Origin: DATKWD01 sp963704815 | Lineage (GTDB): Bacteria; Actinomycetota; Acidimicrobiia; Acidimicrobiales; Salinilacustritrichaceae | Assembly: GCA_963704815.1 (NCBI GenBank) | Contig: CAVPHU010000010.1 | Location: 372,001 to 436,000 of the forward strand | Direction: 5' to 3' | Length of the DNA stretch: 64,000 nt | Shown: positions 35,134 through 44,056 of the stretch, piece after piece | Numbering within the stretch: the first letter of the stretch is position 1 | Layout of the letters: each line of letters begins with the position of its first letter | Notes under the pieces: generated by a model | Told to the model about the DNA's origin: nothing | The model's input: only the letters and a program-made list of their open reading frames with translations | The model's database searches: none | Program-made: the position numbers and the translations under genes

Positions 35134-36054
35134 GTGCCGCTCGATCCGCAGATCAAGCCCTTCGTCGACGTGTTCAACGCCGCCGCTGCGGAGGGACCGC
35201 CTGCGTCCAGCCAGACCGTCGCCGAGCGACGAGCGGGCTACCTCGCACTCGCCGGCATCGCAGGGGCCGGCCCCGACCTCGATCACGTCACCGACCGGAC
35301 GATTCCGGGACCGGCGGGCGACATCGGCATCCGCATCTACCGCAACGAGGGCGCACGCGGAATCTTCGTCTTCTACCACGGGGGCGGCTACACGATCGGC
35401 GATCTCGACACGCACGACGAGGTCTGTCGACAGCTCGCCCTGCAGTCGCAGTCGACCGTCATGGCCGTCGACTACCGGCTGGCTCCGGAGCACCCGTTCC
35501 CGGCCGGGGTCGATGATGCCTGGGCGGCGTTGCAGTGGGCCGACGGACATCGTGCCGAGCTCAGCGGAAGCGCGGACGCCAAGATCGTGGTGGGTGGAGA
35601 CTCCGCCGGCGGCAACCTCAGCGCGGTGGTCGCCCTGATGGCTCGTGACGCGGCACTCGAGCTCGCCGCTCAGTTGCTCGTCTACCCCGGCGTCGAGGTC
35701 ACCGACGACAGCCCGTCGATGACCGAGAACGGCTCGGGCTACATCCTCGACGCCGAAACGATGGACTGGTTCACCGAGTGCCACGCCGCCGATCCCACCG
35801 ACTGGCGGGCTTCGCCCATCCGTGCGGATTCACATGCCGGTGTCGCACCGGCACTGGTCATCACCGCCGAATTCGATCCGCTCCGCGACCAGGGTGCCAA
35901 CTACGCGGCCAAGCTCGCCGCCGACGGCGTCGAGGTCACCCACGAGCTCTACGACGGCATGGTGCACATCTTCTTCCAGCTCGGCCCGCTCGTCGACGCC
36001 GGTGCCCGTGCGGTCACCCAGGTCGCCGAGACGGCCAAGAAGGCGCTCGCCTGA
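35134..36054 (+). CDS. Alpha/beta hydrolase, hormone-sensitive-lipase family esterase
   Basis: A 306-residue carboxylesterase of the HSL (type IV) family. The oxyanion-hole motif is YHGGGYTIGD (about 80-89), the nucleophile elbow GGDSAGGN (Ser near 152), the acid is in TAEFDPLRD (Asp near 250), and the histidine is in YDGMVHIFF (His near 281). All family residues are present and the length is normal. It probably hydrolyses short-chain acyl esters in the cytoplasm. GTG 35134 follows a leaderless -10. It is divergent from the antiporter operon. Confidence 0.9.
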   Translation: MPLDPQIKPFVDVFNAAAAEGPPASSQTVAERRAGYLALAGIAGAGPDLDHVTDRTIPGPAGDIGIRIYRNEGARGIFVFYHGGGYTIGDLDTHDEVCRQLALQSQSTVMAVDYRLAPEHPFPAGVDDAWAALQWADGHRAELSGSADAKIVVGGDSAGGNLSAVVALMARDAALELAAQLLVYPGVEVTDDSPSMTENGSGYILDAETMDWFTECHAADPTDWRASPIRADSHAGVAPALVITAEFDPLRDQGANYAAKLAADGVEVTHELYDGMVHIFFQLGPLVDAGARAVTQVAETAKKALA

Positions 36055-36089
36055 CAGAGCGAGCGGAGAGGCGCCGGCGCGAAGCAGGT

Positions 36090-36596
36090 TCAGGCCGTCC
36101 GGATGTGGGTGATGCCGTCGATCTCGACCGGGAGAAAGCCCATCGCCTCCCAGAAGGGTCCGGCGGCAATCGAGGCTCGGGCGTTGCAGGTCAAGGTGTC
36201 GGTGTGGCGGAATCCGAAGTCGATCAGTTGGGTCGCCAATCGACCGGCCACGCCTCGGCGCCGAGCTCCAGCGGCCACGTAGAAGCGCCGGACTCGCAGT
36301 GCTCCCTCGACGTCGGGGCACTGCGCCAGACCACCCACTCCGATCGCCACGTCCCCATCCCAGGCAACCAGCAACGCCTCTCCTTGCCGGTCGTAGCGTT
36401 GCGTGCCGTCGATCCACCCGTCGACGAGCGCCGCCGAGTTGCCGATGCCGAACGTCGTCGCCTCGGCCGCCAACGCCGCGAGATCCTCCGCCAGCGACGA
36501 CGACGCAGGCTCGATGACGATCCGTGTTCCCAGAGAGGGCGCGCCGGTGCCGGGCGGCTCGCCGACCTGGTCGCCATCGTCTCGTCTTGCGGCCAC
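36090..36596 (-). CDS. GNAT-family N-acetyltransferase
   Basis: A 168-residue GNAT protein. The acetyl-CoA-binding motif reads VRRFYVAAGARRRGVAGRLA (about 105-124), with the RxxGxA/G signature. It is preceded by a beta-strand pair (LLVAWDGDVAIGVGGL) and followed by TLTCNARASIAAGPFWEAMGF, the usual motif B region. The substrate is unknown. GTG 36596 is the longest plausible start; the first 25 residues are not part of the fold, so the true start could lie downstream. It converges with the esterase gene. Confidence 0.8.
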   Translation of the reverse strand: MAARRDDGDQVGEPPGTGAPSLGTRIVIEPASSSLAEDLAALAAEATTFGIGNSAALVDGWIDGTQRYDRQGEALLVAWDGDVAIGVGGLAQCPDVEGALRVRRFYVAAGARRRGVAGRLATQLIDFGFRHTDTLTCNARASIAAGPFWEAMGFLPVEIDGITHIRTA

Positions 36597-36774
36597 GGCT
36601 CACTCTCGCGCACGCGGCCTGATCAATCCCTCACGATCGGTGCGTCGTGCCAACGCGGGTCATCCGCGACCCGCGAACGATCTGGGTGACCTTCGGCCCT
36701 ACAGCAGCCGGTGTCGACCCCTCAGGCTGGGTGGTGTTCGACGAGCCTGACCCGTGACCCCGAGGAGCCCGGCC

Positions 36775-38415
36775 ATGAGCGTCGATACCGACCACGCCAT
36801 CGACCAGCGAGCGCCTCGCAGCGACGACGACGTCGGTGCGGCTCCCGACGGTGCTGCCCGGTCGTCCGAACGGAAGGATCGCCTCGGGGCGATCCGCGGT
36901 CGGGTCCGCTCACTGCTGGAACCCATCTGGCAGGACCGCCGGGTCGGCCTCGCGGTCGCCGTCGCCTCTGGCGCGTTGTGGGGTCTGCTCGCGGGCTGGT
37001 GGACTCCCCGCAGCCCGCTGACCACCGGACAGGCGATCTGGTCGATCGTCATCAGCCTGATCATCGGTACGGCGAGCGGGCTCGTCATGCGTTCGCGATG
37101 GGCGGCGCTCGTGGCACCGGTGGCGTTCGTGGTGGTGTTCGAGCTGACGAGGATGGACATCGACGGGCCGACCGTCGACGCCATCGGGTTCAGTACCTAC
37201 GGAGTGCTGGCCCTGGTGGTCGGACGCGTCTTCCACGCGCTGATCTCGCTCGCCCCGATGGCGTTCGGTTCGCTGCTGGGTGCCGGCATCGCCCGCGAGC
37301 TCGACCCGCCTCCGCAGTCGTCGAACAAGCGCCGGACGCTGCCGTTGTGGGTGCGCCGAGGCGTGGCCATCGCGGCCGCCGTGGGGCTCGTCGGGTTCAC
37401 CGCTGCGCTCGCCCGTCCGCCCAGCACTGCGGCGATCGTCGACGCCAACGGCGAGAAGGTCCCCGACTCGATCGCCGAACTGATCACCGTCGACATCAAC
37501 GGGCACGACCTGGCGCTGATGATCCGTGGCCACGACGTCCAGAACCCGGTGCTGCTCTTCCTGGCCGGTGGCCCGGGCGGATCCGAGATGGGGGCCATGC
37601 GCAACCATCTGCCCGAACTCGAGGAGCACTTCACCGTCGTCACGTGGGACCAGCGCGGGACCGGAACGTCCTACGACCAGCTCGACCCCACCGACACCTA
37701 CACCCTCGACAGCGCCATCGACGACACGATCGCCGTCACCGACCACCTCCGCGAGCGCTTCGGGCAGGATCGCATCTACCTGGCCGGGCAGTCGTGGGGC
37801 ACTGCGCTCGGGGTCCTCGCCGTGCAGCAACGACCCGAGCTGTTCCGTGCGTTCATCGGTGCCGGTCAGATGGTCGACCTGCTCGAGACCGACACCATCT
37901 TCTACGAGGACACCCTCGAGTGGGCCGAGGCCAACGGGAACGGGGGCCTCGTCGACGAACTCGAGCGCATCGGCCCGCCGCCCTACGACGACATGCTCGA
38001 CTACGAGACCGCCCTGTCCTACGAGCACGAGGTCTATCCCTACGACCACTCCGCCAACTCCGAAGGCGAGGGCGGGTTCTCGGAGAACTTCTTCGTGTCC
38101 GAGTACGCACTGATCGACCAGGTCCACCTGCTCGGAGCGTTCATGGACACCTTCAGCGTCGTCTACCCCCAGCTCCAGGACATCGACTTCCGGCGGACGG
38201 CCACCGGCTTCGACATCCCGGTGTTCTTCGTCCAGGGCGCCCACGAAGCCGACGGCCGGGCCGAACCCTTCGCCGAGTGGTATCCGATGATCGACGCACC
38301 GACGAAAGACCTCACCGTGCTCGCCACCTCCGGTCACCGTCCCCTGTGGGAGCAGCCCGACGAGTTCGTCGACTACATGGTCGACACCGTCCTCACCCAG
38401 ACCTCCGAAGGCTGA
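36775..38415 (+). CDS. Membrane-anchored proline-iminopeptidase-like alpha/beta hydrolase
   Basis: A 546-residue protein. After a charged N-terminus (about 1-50) come roughly five membrane helices (about 58-215; GLAVAVASGALWGLLAGWW, IWSIVISLIIGTASGLVM, LVAPVAFVVVFEL, VAIAAAVGLVGFTAALA). The catalytic domain follows, with LFLAGGPGGSEMG (oxyanion region), WDQRGTGTSYD and the nucleophile elbow LAGQSWGTALG, typical of prolyl iminopeptidases. The acid lies near FFVQGAHEADG and the histidine in ATSGHRPLWEQ. The enzyme domain probably faces outward. ATG 36775 has GAGGAG at 7 bp, preferred over GTG 36754. Confidence 0.82.
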   Translation: MSVDTDHAIDQRAPRSDDDVGAAPDGAARSSERKDRLGAIRGRVRSLLEPIWQDRRVGLAVAVASGALWGLLAGWWTPRSPLTTGQAIWSIVISLIIGTASGLVMRSRWAALVAPVAFVVVFELTRMDIDGPTVDAIGFSTYGVLALVVGRVFHALISLAPMAFGSLLGAGIARELDPPPQSSNKRRTLPLWVRRGVAIAAAVGLVGFTAALARPPSTAAIVDANGEKVPDSIAELITVDINGHDLALMIRGHDVQNPVLLFLAGGPGGSEMGAMRNHLPELEEHFTVVTWDQRGTGTSYDQLDPTDTYTLDSAIDDTIAVTDHLRERFGQDRIYLAGQSWGTALGVLAVQQRPELFRAFIGAGQMVDLLETDTIFYEDTLEWAEANGNGGLVDELERIGPPPYDDMLDYETALSYEHEVYPYDHSANSEGEGGFSENFFVSEYALIDQVHLLGAFMDTFSVVYPQLQDIDFRRTATGFDIPVFFVQGAHEADGRAEPFAEWYPMIDAPTKDLTVLATSGHRPLWEQPDEFVDYMVDTVLTQTSEG

Positions 38416-38485
38416 TTGCGGGCAGAGGGACCGGCGAACGAGCCAGGTGCACTCGTCTCGGACGCGCTGAAGCGGAACCGTGGGG

Positions 38486-38491
38486 CAGAAT
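38486..38491 (+). promoter_or_regulatory. -10-like element before the GST-like gene
   Basis: CAGAAT lies 6 bp before ATG 38498. It is weaker than the other leaderless -10 elements but has the same spacing and favours 38498 over the GTG at 38480. Confidence 0.35.
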
Positions 38492-38497
38492 CGGCGA

Positions 38498-39562
38498 ATG
38501 CCTCCCTATCTGGTCCATGGCCTGACCCGGTCGTACTTCACCCGCAAGGTCACCGGCTACCTCGACTACACCGATCGCCCGTGGCGTCTGGAACCGGGAG
38601 TCCTCGGGCACTCCGCGGCCGTCGAGGCCGGATGGAACGGCGGCATCCCGGTCGTGAAGAACCCCGACGGTGTCCCGATGTGGGACTCGACCACGATCAT
38701 CGAACATCTCGATCTGGCCACACCGGTCCAGCGGTCGGTGCTGCCCGAGGATCCGACGTTGCGGTTCCTGGCCTACCTGCTGGACGACTTCTCCGACGAG
38801 TGGTTCTACCGGCCCGCGGTCGGGAGTCGATGGAGCTATCCCGCCAACACCGAACCCGCCGGCTGGCAGCTCGCCGAGGAGGTGTCGGTGGCGATTCCCG
38901 CTCCCGCTGCGTTCGTGCGCGCGAACGTGGTCGAGACCATGACGGCGAGCCTGCCCAAACTCGGCGTGACGCCCGACAACATCGAGGCCTGGATGAACGA
39001 GGTGCTGACCGCCTGGCTCTGGGCACTCGAGGTGCATCTCACCGACGGTGGGTACCTGCTGGGCCACCGGCCGTGCCTCGCCGACTTCGCCTTGTTCGGC
39101 GCCAACGTCGCCCACTTCGTCGGCGACCCGTACTGCCGAGAGATCGCCGACGAGCACGGGCCCGCTGTGGTCGCCCACACCCATCGCCTCCAGCTGCCGC
39201 AACACCAGACGTTCGGTGCATGGTTCGACGCCGACTCGCTCCCTGATTCGCTCGTCGACGTCATCGCCGAGGCCGGTCGTCACTACCTGCCCTGGGTCGC
39301 CGAGGCGACGGTCGCCGGATCGGCCACCGTGGACTTCGGTGACGGGGTGACGGCTGAGATCTCCTCGACCCCGTTCCTCGACACCGCCCGTGGGGTGATG
39401 CTGGCAAGGTACGTCGATGCGCGGTCGCCCGAACTCGACGCCGTCCTCGACCGAGCCGGCGTGCTCGGGTACTACGCCGAACACGTTGATCAGGCAACCG
39501 ATGTTCCCGACGTGAGCGGCCCGGCCCAGCCGACCGACAACCGTCCCTACGCCGTGAACTGA
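38498..39562 (+). CDS. Glutathione S-transferase-fold protein
   Basis: A 354-residue protein. The N-terminal 75 residues look like a thioredoxin-fold GST domain (YLVHGLTRSYFTRKVTGYLD, GGIPVVKN with the cis-Pro, MWDSTTIIEHLD, equivalent to the SxxI motif). A helical domain follows (LGHRPCLADFALFGANVAHF), matching the conserved N-capping region of GST C-domains. The last 110 residues are an extra extension. Actinobacteria generally lack glutathione and use mycothiol, so the thiol cofactor and substrate are open questions. Confidence 0.7.
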   Translation: MPPYLVHGLTRSYFTRKVTGYLDYTDRPWRLEPGVLGHSAAVEAGWNGGIPVVKNPDGVPMWDSTTIIEHLDLATPVQRSVLPEDPTLRFLAYLLDDFSDEWFYRPAVGSRWSYPANTEPAGWQLAEEVSVAIPAPAAFVRANVVETMTASLPKLGVTPDNIEAWMNEVLTAWLWALEVHLTDGGYLLGHRPCLADFALFGANVAHFVGDPYCREIADEHGPAVVAHTHRLQLPQHQTFGAWFDADSLPDSLVDVIAEAGRHYLPWVAEATVAGSATVDFGDGVTAEISSTPFLDTARGVMLARYVDARSPELDAVLDRAGVLGYYAEHVDQATDVPDVSGPAQPTDNRPYAVN

Positions 39563-39697
39563 CGACCGTTCACCCGGTCAACCGCCTCAGCCGTTGCTCA
39601 CGGACCCACCGATACCGCGGCGCAGCCGTTTCCGTCGCGGTCGGTGTCGCTCCATCCCGAGCTCGCCGGACCGGATCTCCGTGCCTTCGATGATGGA

Positions 39698-41002
39698 TCA
39701 GGCCACGGGTGCGGCGAACACCCACACGTCGTTGTCGATCCGCAGATAGTTCTCGGGATCGGTGAAGTCGAACGTCTCGCGGTCCCCGCCGGCGGTGAGG
39801 ATCTGCAGTTCGCCGTCTGCGTCGGTCACCACGAGCGAATCGAAGTCGTACTTGACCGCAGACGTGTCTTCTGCGTTCCAGGGCGCTCCCGGCAGCTCGG
39901 TCCAGGTCGCGCCGTCTGGACTCGACCACATGTCGGTGGGATTGGTGGTCAGACCGAAGCCGCCGAAGCACACGATCTGTTCACCCAACAGCTCACACAC
40001 GTGGCCTGGGCGTGGGCTCCAGCCGGCCGCCGGGGTGACCTGCTCCCACTCGGCGCCGTCGGCGGTGCTCCACACGTCGTTGAAGTAGGGGGCTTCGCAG
40101 TCGGGCAACGGCTCACAGGTGAACCCGTCCTCGCCGCCGAGCAGGAAGATCTGCTCGTCCTTGACCACGACCGCAGCGCCGGCCCGAGGTTCCCACGGAG
40201 CGGCCTCGGCGACTTGTTCCCACTCGGTCCCGTCGGTGCTCCGCCAGACGTCGTTGAAGTAGACCCGAGCCGGCCCTGAGGCGCCCACGATCGACGAGTC
40301 GTCGTTCTTCGAGCCGCCGAAGACATAGATGTGCTCGCCGAGGACAGCAGCCGACAGACCGGCACGCCCGTCCCACGGCGCCGCGGCCGTCATCTCCTCC
40401 CAGGACTCGCCGTCGGTGCTCCGCCACACATCGTTGAAGAACTGCGAGGTCGGGACGAACTCCGGGCACGGGGCGTCGGGGTCGATCCCCAGTCCGGGAG
40501 GCGGTTCGATGCCCTGTTCGAGCAGGTCACAGAACGGGTTCTCGTCGAGTCCGAAGTCCTGACCGCCGATGACGTAGACCGCATCGTCCTTCACCACCGC
40601 TTGGAAGTAGGCCCGGGCCGGGAACTGGTCGGGCTCGGTGCCCGTCTCGAGGATCTGGGTCCAGGTCTCGCCGCCGTCGTCGGACGACCAGACGTCGCCG
40701 TGGATCGTGCTGTCGCCGGGGATGGTCGACTGGTTCGGGGTCCGCCCCCCGATGAGCAGGAGCTCGTCGTCGAGCTCGACCACCCGGAGACCCGCTCGTG
40801 CAGCCCAGGGCGCGTCGAGGGTCGCCGGTTGCCAGGCGAAGCTGGCGAGCTCTTCGGGCCCCGGACCATCAGTCACCGGGTCGGAGCCGGATTCGGTCGA
40901 TCCCTCTTGGGTTCCGGGCTGAGACTCGGTCTCGCTTGCGTCGTCACCGCATGCGGCCAATGTCAGTGCGCCGACGCACAGGAAGAACAGGATCTGTCGC
41001 AT
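39698..41002 (-). CDS. Kelch/galactose-oxidase-like beta-propeller lipoprotein
   Basis: A 434-residue lipoprotein with signal LFFLCVGALTLAAC (lipobox LAAC). A Ser/Glu/Gly linker follows, then about six Kelch-type blades. Each blade has a variant of LLLIGG, VYVIGGQ, IYVFGGS, IFLLGGE or IVCFGGF, each followed by NDVWRSTDGxxWE. It should form a beta-propeller on the outer membrane face and bind a ligand or protein. No copper-site residues of galactose oxidase are evident, so an enzyme role is unlikely. TAGGGT lies 6 bp upstream on the minus strand, another leaderless start. Confidence 0.85.
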   Translation of the reverse strand: MRQILFFLCVGALTLAACGDDASETESQPGTQEGSTESGSDPVTDGPGPEELASFAWQPATLDAPWAARAGLRVVELDDELLLIGGRTPNQSTIPGDSTIHGDVWSSDDGGETWTQILETGTEPDQFPARAYFQAVVKDDAVYVIGGQDFGLDENPFCDLLEQGIEPPPGLGIDPDAPCPEFVPTSQFFNDVWRSTDGESWEEMTAAAPWDGRAGLSAAVLGEHIYVFGGSKNDDSSIVGASGPARVYFNDVWRSTDGTEWEQVAEAAPWEPRAGAAVVVKDEQIFLLGGEDGFTCEPLPDCEAPYFNDVWSTADGAEWEQVTPAAGWSPRPGHVCELLGEQIVCFGGFGLTTNPTDMWSSPDGATWTELPGAPWNAEDTSAVKYDFDSLVVTDADGELQILTAGGDRETFDFTDPENYLRIDNDVWVFAAPVA

Positions 41003-41008
41003 CCCGAC

Positions 41009-41014
41009 ACCCTA
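41009..41014 (-). promoter_or_regulatory. -10 element, leaderless promoter of Kelch lipoprotein
   Basis: On the minus strand TAGGGT is followed by 6 bp and then ATG 41002. Confidence 0.5.
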
Positions 41015-41081
41015 GGAGAGCGACGCGTCCGGGGTCGCCGGCGCGAGGTGGGAGTCGGACGGCGTCTCCGCCCGACCCCGG

Positions 41082-41573
41082 TCAGCCGGCGGTGGTGCCG
41101 CTCTCGGCCTCGGACCGTGGCTCCAGGACCACGACGGCGGTCTCGTTCGGGCGCCGTGCCGCGTAGGCATCGAGGTTCTCGTCGATCTCCTGCCACCGGG
41201 CCCACAGGCGTGCGCGCTCCTCACCCTCGGCGGCTCGTCCGGTGACCAGACGGGGGCCGTCGACGAGTTCGATCTTCGCGTCGGGGTGGGCCTGCAGGTT
41301 GAGCCACCACGCCGGCTCGGCCTCGCCCCATCCGTTCATGGCCATGGTGACCACGTTCGGACCGTCCTCGAAGTAGCCGACGACCACGCGGCGTTCCTGA
41401 CCGGTGCGGCGGCCGACGGTGGTGAGGCGCACCGTGCCCCATGCGTTGGGCTTGGGGCGCCAGAGGCCGAAGCGGCCGCCAGTCAGTCGAAGGAGCGTGC
41501 GATGGAGGTACCAGAAGGCGCGCATGAACCACCGAGGCGGAAGACGAGGCTTCTTGGTCGCGGCATCCGGCAT
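41082..41573 (-). CDS. Deazaflavin (F420)-dependent nitroreductase-family protein
   Basis: A 163-residue protein of the DUF385/Ddn family. Typical blocks are WFMRAFWYLHRTLLRLTGGR at the N-terminus, LTTVGRRTGQERRVVVGYFEDG in the core and AWWLNLQAHPDAKIELVDG near the C-terminus. In mycobacteria these split-barrel proteins bind F420H2 and reduce nitroimidazoles and quinones. ATG 41573 (MPDAATKK) follows GGGAG at 5 bp; an in-frame ATG at 41594 would add seven residues. The physiological substrate is unknown. Confidence 0.85.
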   Translation of the reverse strand: MPDAATKKPRLPPRWFMRAFWYLHRTLLRLTGGRFGLWRPKPNAWGTVRLTTVGRRTGQERRVVVGYFEDGPNVVTMAMNGWGEAEPAWWLNLQAHPDAKIELVDGPRLVTGRAAEGEERARLWARWQEIDENLDAYAARRPNETAVVVLEPRSEAESGTTAG

Positions 41574-41685
41574 CGGTGCTCCCTGCGTGTCCATCGTGTG
41601 GCCTGATCGTCGCCTGTGCGGGTTCGCTCGAACCAGGGCACAAGGTCCTGCTCGGCCCCACGTGGAGGCCGGGCTGCAGCTGGCG

Positions 41686-42255
41686 TCAGCTGGTCATGCC
41701 TTCGAGGCCCACGAGCGCGCGGGCGTGTTCGATCTCACCCATGTGGCGCAGGCCGTGCTGGTACCACCAACACTCCATGGCGTCGAGCTTGGTGATGCCC
41801 GGCTCGCCGGCCACCCGGGCCGAGTAGGTGTTCGCGACCTGCTCGGGGAACGGTCGGGTGATGATCACGTCGGTCAGAGTTCCCGGATCGACCTCGCCGA
41901 TGAACGCCTCGGTGCGGGCCCACACGGTGGCCATGTACTCGCAGAACGCCTCGTAGTTCCCGATGCGCTGCTCGACCATCTCCTCGGGCGTGCGTTCCTT
42001 GCCATGGTCGCCGATCGACATCTCGACCTTGGCGGCCCAGTCGTCGTTCCAGGTGGGGAGTTCGCCGCCCGAGATCACCATGTAAGTCGAGTCCTCCATG
42101 TTCACGTAGTGGAACAGGGAGAACGCGATGGGCAGGACCGCGTCGCGTTCGACGTGGTTGACCTGGTCGATCGTCATCGTCTCGGTGGCGTCCTCGTAGA
42201 GCGAGTGCATGGCGCGCATCCGGCGGGTCAGCGAGTCGAGGATGAGGTCGTTCAC
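41686..42255 (-). CDS. DinB-like four-helix metal-binding protein
   Basis: A 189-residue helical protein. Histidines placed as in DinB/DUF664 proteins are seen in FSLFHYVNMEDS (about residue 49) and HGLRHMGEIEHAR near the C-terminus. DinB-superfamily members bind a metal in a four-helix bundle and often act as thiol-dependent transferases. GTG 42255 is preceded by GGAG at 5 bp, which sets the start. Nothing identifies the substrate. Confidence 0.65.
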   Translation of the reverse strand: MNDLILDSLTRRMRAMHSLYEDATETMTIDQVNHVERDAVLPIAFSLFHYVNMEDSTYMVISGGELPTWNDDWAAKVEMSIGDHGKERTPEEMVEQRIGNYEAFCEYMATVWARTEAFIGEVDPGTLTDVIITRPFPEQVANTYSARVAGEPGITKLDAMECWWYQHGLRHMGEIEHARALVGLEGMTS

Positions 42256-42472
42256 GGGTACTCCGTTTCGTGGCGGTGGCTCCGACGCTCGGGCCGCCAC
42301 ATGACAGTCGGACCAGCAACATCCCACGGTTCAGCGCCGAGAACAACCGCCACGATGGGTCCGCGACCACAGATGCGCCGTTGGGGCGTGGTCGCGGTGT
42401 CGCAGATCGACGATTGCCCTCTTTACTGGTGGGACCCAGTTGCGACTGATGAGCCGCGCGAGGAGACCTGCC

Positions 42473-43969
42473 ATGCACCCCACCGCATCCGATCGCCGCG
42501 AGGCGCTGTTCGCGCTCGGAGACTCCTACGTCCGGGACGTTCCCGAGCTGTCGATCCCTTTCGACCCCGTCCCGGTCTCCGATGCCGAGCTGATCGTGCT
42601 GAACGAAGGCTTGGCCACCGATCTCGGCGTCGACGTGGAAGCGCTGCGGTCGACCGACGGCATCGACATCCTGGCCGGCAACGCAACGCCGGCGAACGTC
42701 CGATCGGTGGCGCTGGCCTATGCCGGGCACCAGTTCGGTGGCTACTCACCTCGTCTCGGTGACGGCCGCGCCGTGCTGCTCGGCGAACTCACCGACCGTC
42801 ACGGCCGACGCCTGGACCTGCATCTGAAGGGCTCGGGCCGGACGCCGTTCGCTCGCGTCGGCGACGGCAAGGCGGCCCTCGGCCCGATGCTGCGCGAGTA
42901 CCTGTTCGCCGAGGCGATGCATGCGCTGCGCATCCCGACCAACCGTGCCCTCGCGGTGATCGGGACGGGCGAGCACATCATGCGCGAGGGCCCGGTCCCC
43001 GGCGCGGTGTTGACCCGGGTCGCAGCCAGCCACCTCCGGGTCGGGACGTTCGAATACGCCGTCCGGCTGGAGGACCCGTCGGTCCTCCGCCGCCTCGCCG
43101 ACCACGCCATCGCCCGCCACCACCCCGAGGTGGCCGAACTCGACGACCCGTACCTCGGACTCCTCGATGCCGTGGTCGAGGCCCAGGCCGCGCTCGTCGC
43201 CAGCTGGATGCTCGTCGGCTTCGTCCACGGCGTCATGAACACCGACAACGTGTCCATCGCCGGGGAGACGATCGACTACGGGCCCTGTGCGTTCATGGAC
43301 GGCTACGACCCAGCGACCGTGTTCAGCTCGATCGATCATCAGGGCCGCTACGCCTTCGGCAACCAGCCGGCCATCACCCAGTGGAACCTCACCCGGTTGG
43401 CCGAGACGCTCCTGCCCCTCTCGGGTGAGGACCACGACGCCTCGGTCGCGGCGGCGACCTCGGTGCTCGAGTCCTTCGCCGGCCGCTACGACGGTCACTG
43501 GACGCGTGGCATGCGAGGCAAGCTCGGGCTCGCAGCCGAGGTCGAAGGTGAGGCCGAACTGTTCGACGACTTCCTCGGGCTGCTGGCCGAGACGCGGGTC
43601 GACTGGACGAGCAGCTTTCGTGCGCTGTCCACGTCACTTCGCGGCGACCGGCGGCAGCTCGACGAGCTGTTCGGTGGCCACGACGGGCTGAGTTCGTGGA
43701 CCGCTCGCTGGACCGCAGCGCTCGACGCGACGTCAGAGGATCGGTCGTCGGTGGCCGATGCGATGGATGACCTGAACCCCATCTACGTCCCGAGGAACCA
43801 TCTGGTCGACGAAGCGCTCGATGCCGCAGAACACGGTGACACGTCCCGCTTCGACCGCCTGCTCGAGGTCGTCACCCAGCCCTTCGTCGAACAGCCAGGT
43901 GCAGCGGAGTACGCCGCGCCGGCACCCGCCTCGTTCAACGAGACCTTCCGGACCTTCTGCGGCACCTGA
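42473..43969 (+). CDS. selO: SelO protein adenylyltransferase (pseudokinase fold)
   Basis: A 498-residue YdiU/SelO family protein. Signature blocks are LAYAGHQFGGYSPRLGDGRA (about 83-102), LHLKGSGRTPFARVGDGKAA with the Lys of the inverted kinase site, SHLRVGTFEYA, GVMNTDNVSIAGETIDYGPC with the metal-binding Asn and Asp, and QPAITQWNLTRLAETL. SelO transfers AMP from ATP to Ser/Thr/Tyr of target proteins and responds to oxidative stress in other bacteria. The C-terminus ends FCGT, with Cys at the position that is selenocysteine in some homologues. ATG 42473 has GAGGAG upstream. Confidence 0.95.
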   Translation: MHPTASDRREALFALGDSYVRDVPELSIPFDPVPVSDAELIVLNEGLATDLGVDVEALRSTDGIDILAGNATPANVRSVALAYAGHQFGGYSPRLGDGRAVLLGELTDRHGRRLDLHLKGSGRTPFARVGDGKAALGPMLREYLFAEAMHALRIPTNRALAVIGTGEHIMREGPVPGAVLTRVAASHLRVGTFEYAVRLEDPSVLRRLADHAIARHHPEVAELDDPYLGLLDAVVEAQAALVASWMLVGFVHGVMNTDNVSIAGETIDYGPCAFMDGYDPATVFSSIDHQGRYAFGNQPAITQWNLTRLAETLLPLSGEDHDASVAAATSVLESFAGRYDGHWTRGMRGKLGLAAEVEGEAELFDDFLGLLAETRVDWTSSFRALSTSLRGDRRQLDELFGGHDGLSSWTARWTAALDATSEDRSSVADAMDDLNPIYVPRNHLVDEALDAAEHGDTSRFDRLLEVVTQPFVEQPGAAEYAAPAPASFNETFRTFCGT

Positions 43970-44056
43970 CCCGCAGCGCTGACGGCTTCGCGACGGCGCC
44001 GGTCCGCTCGACCTCTTCGGCTACATGTTTCACGTCGGCGGGCCGATGAACTCGAG

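Noticed and set aside
39570..39971. Minus-strand 133-codon frame at the end of the Kelch gene
   Set aside because: It is an Arg-rich out-of-frame reading of the lipoprotein gene.
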